A stretch of 34,240 nucleotides of DNA from Methylotenera sp. (GTDB lineage Bacteria; Pseudomonadota; Gammaproteobacteria; Burkholderiales; Methylophilaceae). Position numbers and translations under genes: made by a program. The notes below the pieces were generated by a model. The model was not told the DNA's origin and did not search any database. It saw only the letters and a list, made by a program, of their open reading frames with translations. The DNA lies in the NCBI GenBank assembly GCA_017880905.1, contig JADGRO010000043.1, positions 1 through 34,240 of the forward strand. Reading direction: 5' to 3'. Position 1 is the stretch's first letter, and every line of letters begins with the position of its first letter. Of this stretch, positions 1 through 7,533 are shown one piece after another.

Positions 1-443
1 ATCTCGTTAATGGGTAACTTGCCAATGCTGGGGTAAATATCGGCTTCTAAACGGCGCTTAACGTAATCTGCATGGCGGGGGCTTTTGCTGGTGTGCCAAT
101 GCTGCCACCACTTGCCAGCCCATAACTCGAAAGTGTTGGTTTTATTGGCTATCTTTTCGGCTTTATCGTCTTTGCGCTTTTCGCTGGGGTCTGCGCCTTG
201 CGCGATTAATTTATGAGCTTCTCTAACTCTTTCCTCTGCATCAGCAAGTGATACATCAGGGTAGCGCCCCATTGATAGACTGTTTTCATCGCCTTCAAAG
301 CGATAACGAAAAACCCAAAACTTTGAACCGTCTGGTTTTACAAGTAAATGCAAACCCCTGCCCGCAGCAACTTTAAAAGGCTTTTCTTTTGGCCTGTAAT
401 TCCTAACCGCAACGTCTGTCAAAGTTTTAGCTAACTTAGGCAT
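1..443 (-). CDS. Tyrosine-type site-specific integrase, N-terminal part (runs off the left edge)
   Basis: This is a partial gene: the reading frame is open from ATG at 443 to the left edge, giving about 147 residues. The protein begins MPKLAKTLTDVAVRNYRPKE and continues through GRGLHLLVKPDGSKFWVFRY and SLSMGRYPDVSLADAEERV. This pattern is the arm-type DNA-binding domain (DUF4102) at the front of P4-like phage and island integrases. It is followed by the start of the SAM-like core-binding domain (ELWAGKWWQHWHTSKSPRHA). The catalytic domain (R-H-R-Y) lies outside the window, so activity cannot be judged. An AAGGTGG ribosome binding site lies just upstream of the ATG. The gene points away from the 3' end of tRNA-Ser about 190 bp away, the usual arrangement of an island integrated in a tRNA gene. 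Family assignment is firm; the identity of the element is unknown. Confidence 0.9.
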   Translation of the reverse strand, partial: MPKLAKTLTDVAVRNYRPKEKPFKVAAGRGLHLLVKPDGSKFWVFRYRFEGDENSLSMGRYPDVSLADAEERVREAHKLIAQGADPSEKRKDDKAEKIANKTNTFELWAGKWWQHWHTSKSPRHADYVKRRLEADIYPSIGKLPINE

Positions 444-461
444 AACACCACCTTTTTAGGG

Positions 462-519
462 TTTTGAGGGTAACTGTTTTAGAGGTAACTCTATTTACCC
501 TCAAAATTTACCCTCAAAA
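462..519. repeat. Integrase-proximal repeats (candidate arm-type/operator sites)
   Basis: A 13-bp unit TTTACCCTCAAAA occurs twice in exact tandem at 494-506 and 507-519. The inverted form TTTTGAGGGTAA is at 462-473 and a degraded copy AGAGGTAA at 481-488. The cluster lies between the integrase start (443) and the tRNA 3' end (630), where arm-type integrase sites or autoregulatory operators of islands are usually found. The repeats are seen directly; the function is inferred. Confidence 0.5.
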
Positions 520-629
520 ACTGGATATGTCAAGCGATGAATTGATGCAATGTGATGCGATAAACTGGCTTTATTGCTTGTATTTACTAGGGTTTTTGAT
601 GCTTTGTGAAACTGTTTGATTTTAACTTT

Positions 630-719
630 TGGCGGAGAGAGAGGGATTCGAACCCTCGACAAGGTTACCCCTGTGCCACCTTTCCAGGGTGGTGACTTAA
701 ACCGCTCATCCATCTCTCC
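630..719 (-). tRNA. tRNA-Ser (anticodon GGA)
   Basis: Read on the minus strand, the acceptor stem GGAGAGA (719-713) pairs with TCTCTCC, followed by discriminator G and an encoded CCA at 632-630. The anticodon loop reads CTGGAAA, giving anticodon GGA (serine, UCC/UCU codons). A long variable arm precedes the T-arm GAGGGTTCGAATCCCTC. The 90-nt length and long variable arm fit the class II tRNA-Ser family. The tRNA appears intact although an integrase gene lies just beyond its 3' end, as expected when an element integrates and restores the tRNA. Confidence 0.95.
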
Positions 720-752
720 CAAACACCTCAGCTCTTCGTATGCAGGTGGCGG

Positions 753-780
753 ATTATATACAATGCGCCCCATTAGCCAA
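753..780 (-). promoter_or_regulatory. Sigma-70-type promoter of tRNA-Ser
   Basis: On the minus strand the -35 box TTGGCT (780-775) is separated by 16 bp from a perfect TATAAT (758-753). A GC-rich stretch follows, and the tRNA 5' end lies about 33 nt beyond the -10 box. The spacing and the GC-rich discriminator fit a stable-RNA promoter. Confidence 0.6.
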
Positions 781-863
781 AATTAAGTTGGCCAATATCC
801 AGTACAACACTAAGTCGAAATATAAACAGTCGAAATATAGATAATCCGAGCCTTAAGTAGAAA

Positions 864-2099
864 CTAGGCTTTAAGTAAATAAGTATTCACCTTGCCCTTG
901 CCCTTAACTTCCACAAGACCACGGGATTCCAATTTGTGATTCTTTTTTAAAAGCTGATAAGTAAACTCACTTACTTGAATTGTGCCTGACAAACCGGTTT
1001 TTTCCATACGGCTGGCCATATTCACAGAGTCACCCCAAATATCATAAGCAAATTTGCTGGTACCTATCACCCCCGCCACCACTGGCCCGCTGCTAATGCC
1101 AATGCGTATCTGCAAGTTTTTTCTAGTTTGTTCGTTAAAAGCTGCAAGCTCTAACTGCATTTCTAACGCTAACTGCGCAATCACCGTAGCGTGATCCTCA
1201 CGACTAACAGGCGCACCGCCTACCACCATGTAACCATCGCCTATGGTTTTAATTTTTTCAAGCCCATGCTGATCGGCCAAACTATCAAAGCGAGAGAATA
1301 ATTGACTTAATAAATCCACCAACTCGGCTGGCGGCATAGAGGATGTCATTTTGGTAAAGCCCACTATATCCGCAAATAAAATAGTCACCTCTTCGTGGCT
1401 ATCTGCAATACGCATATCGTTATCTTTTAACCTGTTGGCAATCGATTTTGGCAAAATGTTGAGCAGTAATTTTTCTGATCTTGCTTGCTCTTGACTAAGC
1501 TCAAGCAAAGTACGTTCTTTTTGGCTTTGAAAGTAGCGCATTACTGCGTACAAAATACACGCAACTCCCATAATATTCATGAGGAAAAACGTGTCTTTAA
1601 TATGTGTAGGAATAGGCAAGGTGTTACCAACGAACATATAATTGAGCTTCCAGGAAAGCCCCGCCAGCAAGGCAAATAACATAAACCAAGGCGTAGATGG
1701 GCGCGTGCCCAGAATCATCAGTGCTCCAATGGGGGACAAAATCGCCCAAATAGCAATGCCGCTAGAAGCCTCGTAACCACCAATTGCCCACTGCATGAAA
1801 AACGGCATCACCAGCAGCATCACCAATTGAGTAAAAGTAAAATATTCGAATTTTTTACTGCGATAAAATACCAACAAACTTGCATATGAGACGATGATAT
1901 ACACATAAGGCACCGCGGCCATCAGGGCGTAACCTTCGCCTAGTCCGGAGAGTGTGAATATCCAAAAAATACAGACTAAACTCTCAGCAAACACTAATAT
2001 GGTCAGTATTGCTTTGCTTAAGGCAGAGTCTGTTGGACGGCTGAGATTGTGCCAAAACTCTCTTGTAGTAAAGCCAAATGATGTAGCTGAATCAGGCAT
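864..2099 (-). CDS. Membrane-anchored class III adenylate cyclase
   Basis: Predicted to make cAMP from ATP at the inner membrane. The N-terminal half (about residues 30-195) holds several hydrophobic segments compatible with about six membrane helices. A short coiled coil (QKERTLLELSQEQARSEKLL) leads to the C-terminal catalytic domain. Both metal-binding aspartates are present: D244 in FADIVGFT and D288 in KTIGDGYM. The purine-specifying pair K284 (KIKTIGD) and D353 (YDIWGDSVN) is the adenylate rather than guanylate type. The asparagine and arginine of SVNMASRME complete the active site. I chose the ATG at 2099 (MPDSATSFGF). An in-frame ATG at 2183 would add 28 residues but has no better ribosome site and overlaps an inverted repeat; neither start has a strong Shine-Dalgarno. 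No sensor domain is recognisable in the membrane part, so the stimulus is unknown. Confidence 0.88.
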   Translation of the reverse strand: MPDSATSFGFTTREFWHNLSRPTDSALSKAILTILVFAESLVCIFWIFTLSGLGEGYALMAAVPYVYIIVSYASLLVFYRSKKFEYFTFTQLVMLLVMPFFMQWAIGGYEASSGIAIWAILSPIGALMILGTRPSTPWFMLFALLAGLSWKLNYMFVGNTLPIPTHIKDTFFLMNIMGVACILYAVMRYFQSQKERTLLELSQEQARSEKLLLNILPKSIANRLKDNDMRIADSHEEVTILFADIVGFTKMTSSMPPAELVDLLSQLFSRFDSLADQHGLEKIKTIGDGYMVVGGAPVSREDHATVIAQLALEMQLELAAFNEQTRKNLQIRIGISSGPVVAGVIGTSKFAYDIWGDSVNMASRMEKTGLSGTIQVSEFTYQLLKKNHKLESRGLVEVKGKGKVNTYLLKA

Positions 2100-2165
2100 A
2101 AAAAAGGTGAATTTCCTATTGAAAATAATGTTTATTTTGATGAATGCGCAAACTATATAGTATGC

Positions 2166-2188
2166 GGCGAATGTTCGCCACATTCGCC
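2166..2188. repeat. Nested inverted repeat upstream of the cyclase start
   Basis: GGCGAATGT (2166-2174) and ACATTCGCC (2180-2188) form 9-bp perfect arms around a 5-nt loop. An alternative hairpin GGCGAA/TTCGCC (2166-2171/2174-2179) shares the left arm and excludes the first. No T-run follows on either strand, so a simple intrinsic terminator is unlikely. It could be an operator or a leader switch for the cyclase transcript. Confidence 0.4.
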
Positions 2189-2411
2189 CAATAATAATTT
2201 ATTAGAATTTTAATGAAATCAGGGTTTCTACTTGATTTACGTGCCACTAAGGTTTATTGTTTAGGTCGAGCTTATTGGCAAAATCCCTTTATTGACAAAG
2301 GGATACGGTGGCATAAGTTAGCATTAGAACAACTTTAAAAAAACTAACAATATAATGCGGGTTAGCGGATAGAAACACTACATTAACAGCAACAAAACTA
2401 GAGGAGTTAGC
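2189..2411. other. Divergent intergenic region between the cyclase and aldehyde dehydrogenase genes
   Basis: No gene is visible here. The stretch holds a perfect 8-bp inverted repeat, ATCCCTTT (2283-2290) and AAAGGGAT (2297-2304), with loop ATTGAC. This is a candidate operator between the divergent genes. A TATAAT hexamer lies at 2351-2356 on the plus strand, 56 bp before the dehydrogenase start, but no convincing -35 box sits 16-18 bp upstream of it. Confidence 0.4.
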
Positions 2412-3959
2412 ATGGACAGCGATACTACTGGAATGAACGTAAGCTTAGAAACATTGAAAGGGCTTGGTGTAAAACATCCTTATAAGGCCAAGTATGACAA
2501 TTACATCGGTGGTAAGTGGGTTGCGCCAGCCGAAGGTAAATATTTCGATAACGTGAGCCCAGTGACAGGCAAAAATTTCTGTCAAGTGGCGCGTTCAACC
2601 GAAAAAGACATCAATTTAGCATTAGACGCTGCACATGGAGCCCGTGAGGCATGGGGCAAAACCTCATACGCAACACGTGCCATTATCCTGAATAAAATCG
2701 CCGATACAATGGAAGCAAACTTAGAAGCCATCGCCATTGCAGAAACTATCGATAACGGCAAGCCGCTGCGTGAAACCACTTATGTTGATATTCCTCTCGC
2801 TATTGACCATTTCCGCTATTTTGCTGGCTGTATTCGCGCGCAAGAAGGCTCTGTGTGTGAAGTGGATGAAACCACCGTCGCATATCACTTCCACGAGCCG
2901 CTTGGTGTAGTTGGCCAAATTATTCCTTGGAACTTCCCAATCTTAATGGCGGTATGGAAACTGGCGCCAGCATTGGCTGCTGGTAACTGTATCGTTTTAA
3001 AACCTGCGGAGCAAACACCTGCATCTATTATGGTGTTGTTAGAATTTATTGCGCACTTACTACCAGCTGGTGTACTAAACGTGGTGAATGGCTTTGGTTT
3101 AGAGGCTGGCAAACCTCTTGCCAGCTCAAAACGCATTGCAAAAATCGCATTTACCGGCGAAACCACCACTGGCCGCCTCATTATGCAATACGCCTCACAA
3201 AACTTAATTCCAGTCACTTTAGAATTAGGCGGCAAATCACCTAACATCTTCTTTGAAGACATTATGGATGCAGACGATGCGTTCTTTGACAAAGCGCTGG
3301 AAGGCTTTACGCTATATTTAGTGAACCAAGGCGAGGTTTGTACCTGCCCGTCACGCGCATTGATTCAAGAATCTATCTACGAAAAATTCATGGAACGTGC
3401 TCTAGCACGTGTAAAAGCTGCCACTCAAGGTAGCCCGCTGGATATGGGCACCATGGTAGGCGCACAAGCTTCACAAGAGCAAGTAGAAAAAATCATGAGC
3501 TACATCAAAATTGGCCAAGACGAAGGTGCAAAATTGCTCACAGGCGGCAAGCGCAAGGTGCAATCTGGCGATTTGAAAGACGGTTTCTACATTGAGCCAA
3601 CCGTCTTCAAAGGCCACAACAAAATGCGTATTTTCCAAGAAGAAATTTTTGGCCCAGTGGTTTCTGTTACCACATTTAAAGACGAAGCTGAAGCTTTGGC
3701 AATCGCTAATGACACACTATACGGCTTAGGTGCTGGTGTTTGGACACGTAACGGCAACCTTGCTTATAGAATGGGTAAAGGCATTCAAGCAGGCCGCGTG
3801 TGGACTAACTGTTACCACCTGTACCCTGCTCACGCTGCATTTGGTGGCTACAAACAATCTGGCATCGGTCGCGAAAATCACAAAATGATGCTCGATCATT
3901 ACCAACAAACCAAAAACTTGCTGGTAAGTTATAGCGAAAACAAACTAGGTTTCTTCTAA
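2412..3959 (+). CDS. NAD(P)-dependent aldehyde dehydrogenase (AldB/AcoD/ExaC-like)
   Basis: Oxidises an aldehyde to the carboxylic acid with NAD(P)+ in the cytoplasm. The 515-residue length and sequence fit the acetaldehyde-dehydrogenase branch of the ALDH superfamily. The Rossmann region has [20 protein letters not shown] and KPAEQTPAS. The general-base glutamate is E271 in LELGGKSP and the nucleophile is C310 in [11 protein letters not shown], at the position of the middle Cys of the classical CCC motif. The C-terminal part shows EIFGPVVS and [14 protein letters not shown] strong GAGGAG at 2401-2406, five bases before ATG, fixes the start. A DUF779 gene follows 80 bp downstream, the usual partner of this ALDH subgroup. 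The true substrate (acetaldehyde, another short aldehyde, or formaldehyde in a methylotroph) cannot be decided from sequence. Confidence 0.93.
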   Translation: MDSDTTGMNVSLETLKGLGVKHPYKAKYDNYIGGKWVAPAEGKYFDNVSPVTGKNFCQVARSTEKDINLALDAAHGAREAWGKTSYATRAIILNKIADTMEANLEAIAIAETIDNGKPLRETTYVDIPLAIDHFRYFAGCIRAQEGSVCEVDETTVAYHFHEPLGVVGQIIPWNFPILMAVWKLAPALAAGNCIVLKPAEQTPASIMVLLEFIAHLLPAGVLNVVNGFGLEAGKPLASSKRIAKIAFTGETTTGRLIMQYASQNLIPVTLELGGKSPNIFFEDIMDADDAFFDKALEGFTLYLVNQGEVCTCPSRALIQESIYEKFMERALARVKAATQGSPLDMGTMVGAQASQEQVEKIMSYIKIGQDEGAKLLTGGKRKVQSGDLKDGFYIEPTVFKGHNKMRIFQEEIFGPVVSVTTFKDEAEALAIANDTLYGLGAGVWTRNGNLAYRMGKGIQAGRVWTNCYHLYPAHAAFGGYKQSGIGRENHKMMLDHYQQTKNLLVSYSENKLGFF

Positions 3960-3993
3960 AAAGTTTAAGTTACAACGACTGCGCTTGTTAATA

Positions 3994-4018
3994 CAGGGCG
4001 GGGTTAATCCTCGCCCTG
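3994..4018 (+). terminator. GC-rich hairpin between the dehydrogenase and DUF779 genes
   Basis: CAGGGCG (3994-4000) pairs with CGCCCTG (4012-4018), with an inner GG/CC extension around TTAAT. It lies 34 bp after the ALDH stop and 21 bp before the next start. No T-run follows, so it is more likely an intercistronic processing or partial-attenuation element than a full terminator. Confidence 0.45.
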
Positions 4019-4039
4019 GTTGCTTGAAAGAGATACAAG

Positions 4040-4441
4040 ATGGATGATATTCAAACACAAACGAAAATTACGCGTATTGATAGCACTGATGCGGCTAACA
4101 AGCTTATCGACCAATTGCGCACTAAATATGGCGAACTGATGATTCATCAATCTGGGGGCTGTTGCGATGGCAGCACGCCCATGTGCTTTGGTAAAGGTGA
4201 ATTTTTGCTTGGCGCGTCTGATGTGGAACTTGGCGAAGTGCATGGTGTTAAATTTTATATGTCAGAAAGTCAATTTGCGTATTGGGAGCATACACACTTA
4301 ACACTAGACGCTATACCTGGCATGGGTGGCCAGTTTTCTTATGACAACGGTACCGGCATGCGCTTTCACATTCGCTCGCGGCTTTATTCTGACGAAGAGT
4401 GGGCGTATTTAGAAAAAAATCCGGTCAAGCACTGCGTTTAA
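4040..4441 (+). CDS. DUF779 family protein, partner of the aldehyde dehydrogenase
   Basis: A 133-residue cytoplasmic protein of the DUF779 family, whose genes regularly sit beside AldB/AcoD-type aldehyde dehydrogenases. It has the family's cysteine-rich stretch QSGGCCDGSTPMCFGKGEF (about residues 38-56), the conserved YMSESQFAYWEHTHLTLD and the closing GMRFHIRSRL. Its role is not established; the conserved cysteines suggest metal binding or a redox or accessory function for the neighbouring dehydrogenase. AAAGAG about 9 bp before the ATG is a plausible ribosome site. It ends about 100 bp before the convergent cheZ stop, and I see no other gene in that gap. Confidence 0.88.
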   Translation: MDDIQTQTKITRIDSTDAANKLIDQLRTKYGELMIHQSGGCCDGSTPMCFGKGEFLLGASDVELGEVHGVKFYMSESQFAYWEHTHLTLDAIPGMGGQFSYDNGTGMRFHIRSRLYSDEEWAYLEKNPVKHCV

Positions 4442-4538
4442 TAGCACAAGCTACACAAAATGGCTATTCGAACAACTGACTTAACCACGCCATATCTTAT
4501 GTATAGTGTGTATTCCCACTAATCGACTTACTAACTGA

Positions 4539-5216
4539 TTAGAAACCTAAGCTGTCAAGCAAATCATCCACTTGTCCTTGGCTAGCAACCACGTCAACAG
4601 CTTTCTCAAGGTTGACTTGCGGCCCATTTAACAAAGCTGTATCGGCTTCTTTTTTGGCTGTAGCTGGAGAAAAATCCACTAACACTTGCACCAATTGCTG
4701 TTCTAACTCTTGCGCCAAACCAGTAATTTTTTTGATGACCTGCCCTGTCAAATCCTGAAAATCCTGAGCCATCATGATTTCCATTAACAACTCTTTGGTT
4801 TTAGTGGTATTTTTAGCCGTCAGCGCCAAAAAAGTCAGTGTTTCTTCTGCCAGTTGGCTATGCTCACTTTTCAAAGAAGTATTAGCTAACAATTCTTTCC
4901 AACGTTTTTCGAGAGTTGTTGCTCCTGTTGCCAATTCAGCCTGCAATGGGGTCGCTATATCAGTAGCATTCAACACACGTTCTGCGGCTTGCTCTGTCAT
5001 GCGCGCTACATAATTAAGGCGATCACGTGCATCAGGGATATCCTGCGCAACTTGCTCCATGATTTTATCCAAGCCCAATCCGCTCAAATTATCATGTAAC
5101 ACTCTTGTTACGTGTCCAATACGATTCAGCATTTCGTCGTTGTGTGGCGCAGGTAAGGCACCTGCTGGCATGTTAGTTACTTGTGCGCTATGTTGTAGCG
5201 TAGATTCGTTATTCAT
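4539..5216 (-). CDS. cheZ: Chemotaxis phosphatase CheZ
   Basis: CheZ removes phosphate from CheY-P and ends the tumbling or reversal signal. The 225-residue protein shows the long four-helix-bundle region and the catalytic signature AQDFQDLTGQVIKK, with D155 and Q159 matching enterobacterial D143/Q147. A flexible linker follows, and the C-terminal CheY-binding helix VDDLLDSLGF is almost the same as that of E. coli CheZ. The gene starts 2 bp after the cheY stop and must be co-translated with it from the sigma-28-type promoter at 5702-5728. It is the last gene of the cheR-cheD-cheB-cheY-cheZ group and converges with the DUF779 gene. A second, more divergent protein with the same catalytic spacing is encoded at 18708-19250. 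Confidence 0.95.
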   Translation of the reverse strand: MNNESTLQHSAQVTNMPAGALPAPHNDEMLNRIGHVTRVLHDNLSGLGLDKIMEQVAQDIPDARDRLNYVARMTEQAAERVLNATDIATPLQAELATGATTLEKRWKELLANTSLKSEHSQLAEETLTFLALTAKNTTKTKELLMEIMMAQDFQDLTGQVIKKITGLAQELEQQLVQVLVDFSPATAKKEADTALLNGPQVNLEKAVDVVASQGQVDDLLDSLGF

Positions 5217-5218
5217 AC

Positions 5219-5617
5219 TTAGGCCGCCGCTTTCTCAAGCTTTTCGAATATTTTTGCTAGTTTTTCGTCCAAAGTAGCGGCTGTAAAGGGTTTAACAATA
5301 TAACCGTTTGCGCCAGCTTGAGCTGCCGCGATGATGTTTTCTTTTTTAGCTTCCGCCGTTACCATCAGCACTGGTAGAGAAGCTAATTGAGGGTCTTTGC
5401 GAATTTGTATCAACATCATCAAACCATCCATGTTGGGCATATTCCAATCAGAAATAACAAATTCAAAATCACCACCTTTAAGCTTGGCAAGGCCTATAGC
5501 GCCATCTTCAGCTTCATCCACATTGGCGTAACCAAGCTCCTTAAGTAAATTGCGGACAATCCTGCGCATGGTTGAAAAATCATCCACAACAAGAAATTTA
5601 GTATTTGGGTTTGCCAT
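5219..5617 (-). CDS. cheY: Chemotaxis response regulator CheY (partner of CheZ)
   Basis: Single receiver domain that carries the signal from CheA to the flagellar switch protein FliM. Using ATG at 5617 ([11 protein letters not shown]), the 132-residue protein keeps E. coli-like numbering: D12 and D13 (acidic pocket), D57 (phosphorylation), T87, Y106 and K109. The start is fixed by GGAG with a five-base spacer; an upstream in-frame ATG at 5668 has no comparable site. cheZ follows after 2 bp. The 197-bp gap from cheB contains a sigma-28-type promoter, so cheYZ is probably also transcribed as a late flagellar unit. A different CheY is encoded next to cheA at 18235-18600. Confidence 0.95.
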   Translation of the reverse strand: MANPNTKFLVVDDFSTMRRIVRNLLKELGYANVDEAEDGAIGLAKLKGGDFEFVISDWNMPNMDGLMMLIQIRKDPQLASLPVLMVTAEAKKENIIAAAQAGANGYIVKPFTAATLDEKLAKIFEKLEKAAA

Positions 5618-5701
5618 ATTTACTCCATTAACATCAGTTATTTTTAAATTAGGAACCACCTCAAACAAGCTGGATAGCTAATTCTAATTTGTCCTAATTT
5701 A

Positions 5702-5728
5702 TTATCGGCTAAATTTGCCGAAGCTTAA
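5702..5728 (-). promoter_or_regulatory. Sigma-28 (FliA) promoter of cheYZ
   Basis: On the minus strand TTAAGCTT (5728-5721), an 11-bp spacer, then a perfect GCCGATAA (5709-5702). The flagellar sigma-28 consensus is TAAAGTTT-N11-GCCGATAA, so 14 of 16 positions match with exact spacing. It lies about 85 bp before the cheY start in the cheB-cheY gap. fliA itself is encoded at 29372-30109. Confidence 0.75.
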
Positions 5729-5814
5729 GCTGAGAGTAGCCAAATAAAAGCTTCTCTTATTAAAATTACGCTGCGACAAGTGTTATGCACGTAAAGTGTA
5801 GGTATTCTTTGTTG

Positions 5815-6885
5815 CTACACGCGCAAAGCGCGAGCGCTATTCGCCGTTAAATGATCCAGCACAAGCCTTGGCAAATCATTCAGATGAACCACTTCATCCA
5901 CACCGCCATGCGCAACTGCTTCTTTAGGCATGCCGTATACCACACAACTTTCTTCATTTTGTGCAAAATTGTACGCGCCAGCTTGCTTCATCTGTGCCAT
6001 GCCTTCAGCGCCATCCTTACCCATCCCAGTTAAAATCACACCTATTACGTTTTTACCTGCATAAGTTGCCGCAGATTCAAACAGCACATCAACAGAAGGC
6101 TTATGACGACTAACTGGTGGGGCATCACTAAGCTGGGTGACATAATTGGCACCGCTTCTAGCGAGTAGAAGATGTTTATCGCCAGGTGCAATATAAGCAT
6201 GGCCTGGCAGAATACGCTCGCCGCCTTCAGCCTCTTTAACTGAAATCTGACAAAGCGAATCTAGACGATTGGCAAATGATTTAGTAAACCCAGCTGGCAT
6301 GTGTTGAGTAATCAGAATTCCAGGGCAATCGGAAGGCATTTGTAATAAGAATGATTTAATGGCCTCGGTGCCGCCTGTGGAGGCGCCGATTATTAATAAC
6401 TTTTCGCTACTTATTAATGGATTACGTAATAAAGCTGGTGAAGTTACGCCATTGCCAGTTGCAGATTGACGCTGCAATGAAGCAACTTTAGCCTGTGCAG
6501 CAGTGCGAATTTTGTCTGCAATAAGGTCAGTATATTCGTGCATGCCATCTGAAATGGACATTTTGGGCTTGGTCACAAAATCAATCGCACCAAGCTCAAG
6601 CGCGCGTATGGTAATCTCTGAGCCTTTTTCAGTTAATGTAGAAACCATTACTACTGGCATTGGACGTAGCCGCATTAGCTTCTCTAAAAAATCTAGACCA
6701 TCCATCTTTGGCATTTCAACATCCAGCGTTAACACATCTGGATTTAATTGCTTAATCATATCGCGAGCAATCAGTGGATCAGGCGCTGCACCTATCACTT
6801 CCATATCACTTTGACTATTGATAATTTCGGTTAAAAGACTACGAATTAACGCTGAATCATCAATTACTAATACTTTTATTTTCAT
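5815..6885 (-). CDS. cheB: CheB: receptor methylesterase/glutamine deamidase
   Basis: Removes methyl groups from chemoreceptors during adaptation. The N-terminal receiver domain has D9, D10 and the phosphorylation site D55 in [13 protein letters not shown] linker leads to the C-terminal esterase with catalytic S169 ([10 protein letters not shown]), H195 (TQHMPAGF) and D291 ([10 protein letters not shown]). The 356-residue length is normal for CheB. The gene follows cheD after 39 bp in the cheR-cheD-cheB order. The ribosome site before the ATG (AGGGA) is very close to the start, so translation may be modest. No truncation or missing catalytic residue is seen. Confidence 0.96.
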   Translation of the reverse strand: MKIKVLVIDDSALIRSLLTEIINSQSDMEVIGAAPDPLIARDMIKQLNPDVLTLDVEMPKMDGLDFLEKLMRLRPMPVVMVSTLTEKGSEITIRALELGAIDFVTKPKMSISDGMHEYTDLIADKIRTAAQAKVASLQRQSATGNGVTSPALLRNPLISSEKLLIIGASTGGTEAIKSFLLQMPSDCPGILITQHMPAGFTKSFANRLDSLCQISVKEAEGGERILPGHAYIAPGDKHLLLARSGANYVTQLSDAPPVSRHKPSVDVLFESAATYAGKNVIGVILTGMGKDGAEGMAQMKQAGAYNFAQNEESCVVYGMPKEAVAHGGVDEVVHLNDLPRLVLDHLTANSARALRV

Positions 6886-6924
6886 TCCCTAATCTCGCAT
6901 TCAGTACAGTTCAAAGTAAAAGAA

Positions 6925-7533
6925 TTAAAACAGATCAATTTCGCCACCCACATCATTAGTTTTAAGCTTGCTGGCATAAGCTTCTTCACGTTCAAACAGT
7001 GTATTGTTATTAAGTTGTCTAAGCTTTTTAACCAACACTTTCCCGGTTTTTGGAAAGAAATAAACTTTTCTTGGAAAAACATCTAGTAGATCCTCGCCAA
7101 TAACGCGAATTCTTTCATCTTTTAAAAACTTTTTAACAAAAGAAGCATTACGAATACCAACATTTGTCGTGGTAAAGCTTTTTAATACGTTGCCGCCACC
7201 AAAAATTTTGGCTTCCAAATTCTCTCGACGCGCGCCGTTACGTAGTAACTGGTTGATTAGCACTTCCATGGCGTAACTTCCATAGCGCATAGATTCTGAA
7301 ACTGGGCTATCTTTATCGGCATTCGCACTATCTGGCAACATAAAGTGATTCATACCGCCAATCCCAGTAATACTGTCGCGTACGCAAGCAGAAACACATG
7401 AACCCAACACTGTGACAATCACCATGTGTTTATCAGTAAAGTAGTATTCACCTGGCGAAATTTTTGCCGCGTCACAATCAAAAGTACGATCAAAATACAG
7501 CGTCGTCGCAACCTCCTCTACTATCATGCTCAT
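6925..7533 (-). CDS. cheD: CheD: receptor glutamine deamidase
   Basis: CheD converts receptor glutamines to glutamates and can interact with CheY phosphatases in other bacteria. The catalytic cysteine is C46 in VLGSCVSACV and the histidine is H63 in GGMNHFMLP. The glycine-rich KIFGGGNVL is also conserved. The start at 7533 is supported by AGGAGGG upstream and by a 4-bp ATGA overlap with the cheR stop, indicating translational coupling. The 202-residue protein ends NDVGGEIDLF. A nearly identical terminal peptide (GEIELF) closes the CheZ-like protein at 18708-19250, which suggests a shared partner. Confidence 0.95.
   Translation of the reverse strand: MSMIVEEVATTLYFDRTFDCDAAKISPGEYYFTDKHMVIVTVLGSCVSACVRDSITGIGGMNHFMLPDSANADKDSPVSESMRYGSYAMEVLINQLLRNGARRENLEAKIFGGGNVLKSFTTTNVGIRNASFVKKFLKDERIRVIGEDLLDVFPRKVYFFPKTGKVLVKKLRQLNNNTLFEREEAYASKLKTNDVGGEIDLF

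Noticed and set aside
501..773. A 90-codon minus-strand open frame across the tRNA-Ser region
   Set aside because: It runs straight through the tRNA gene and its promoter and has no recognisable protein features.
7313..7339. GCCGATAA (minus strand) inside cheD as a sigma-28 promoter
   Set aside because: The -10 box is perfect, but the sequence at the -35 position (GTTGCCAG) does not fit, and it lies within a coding region.
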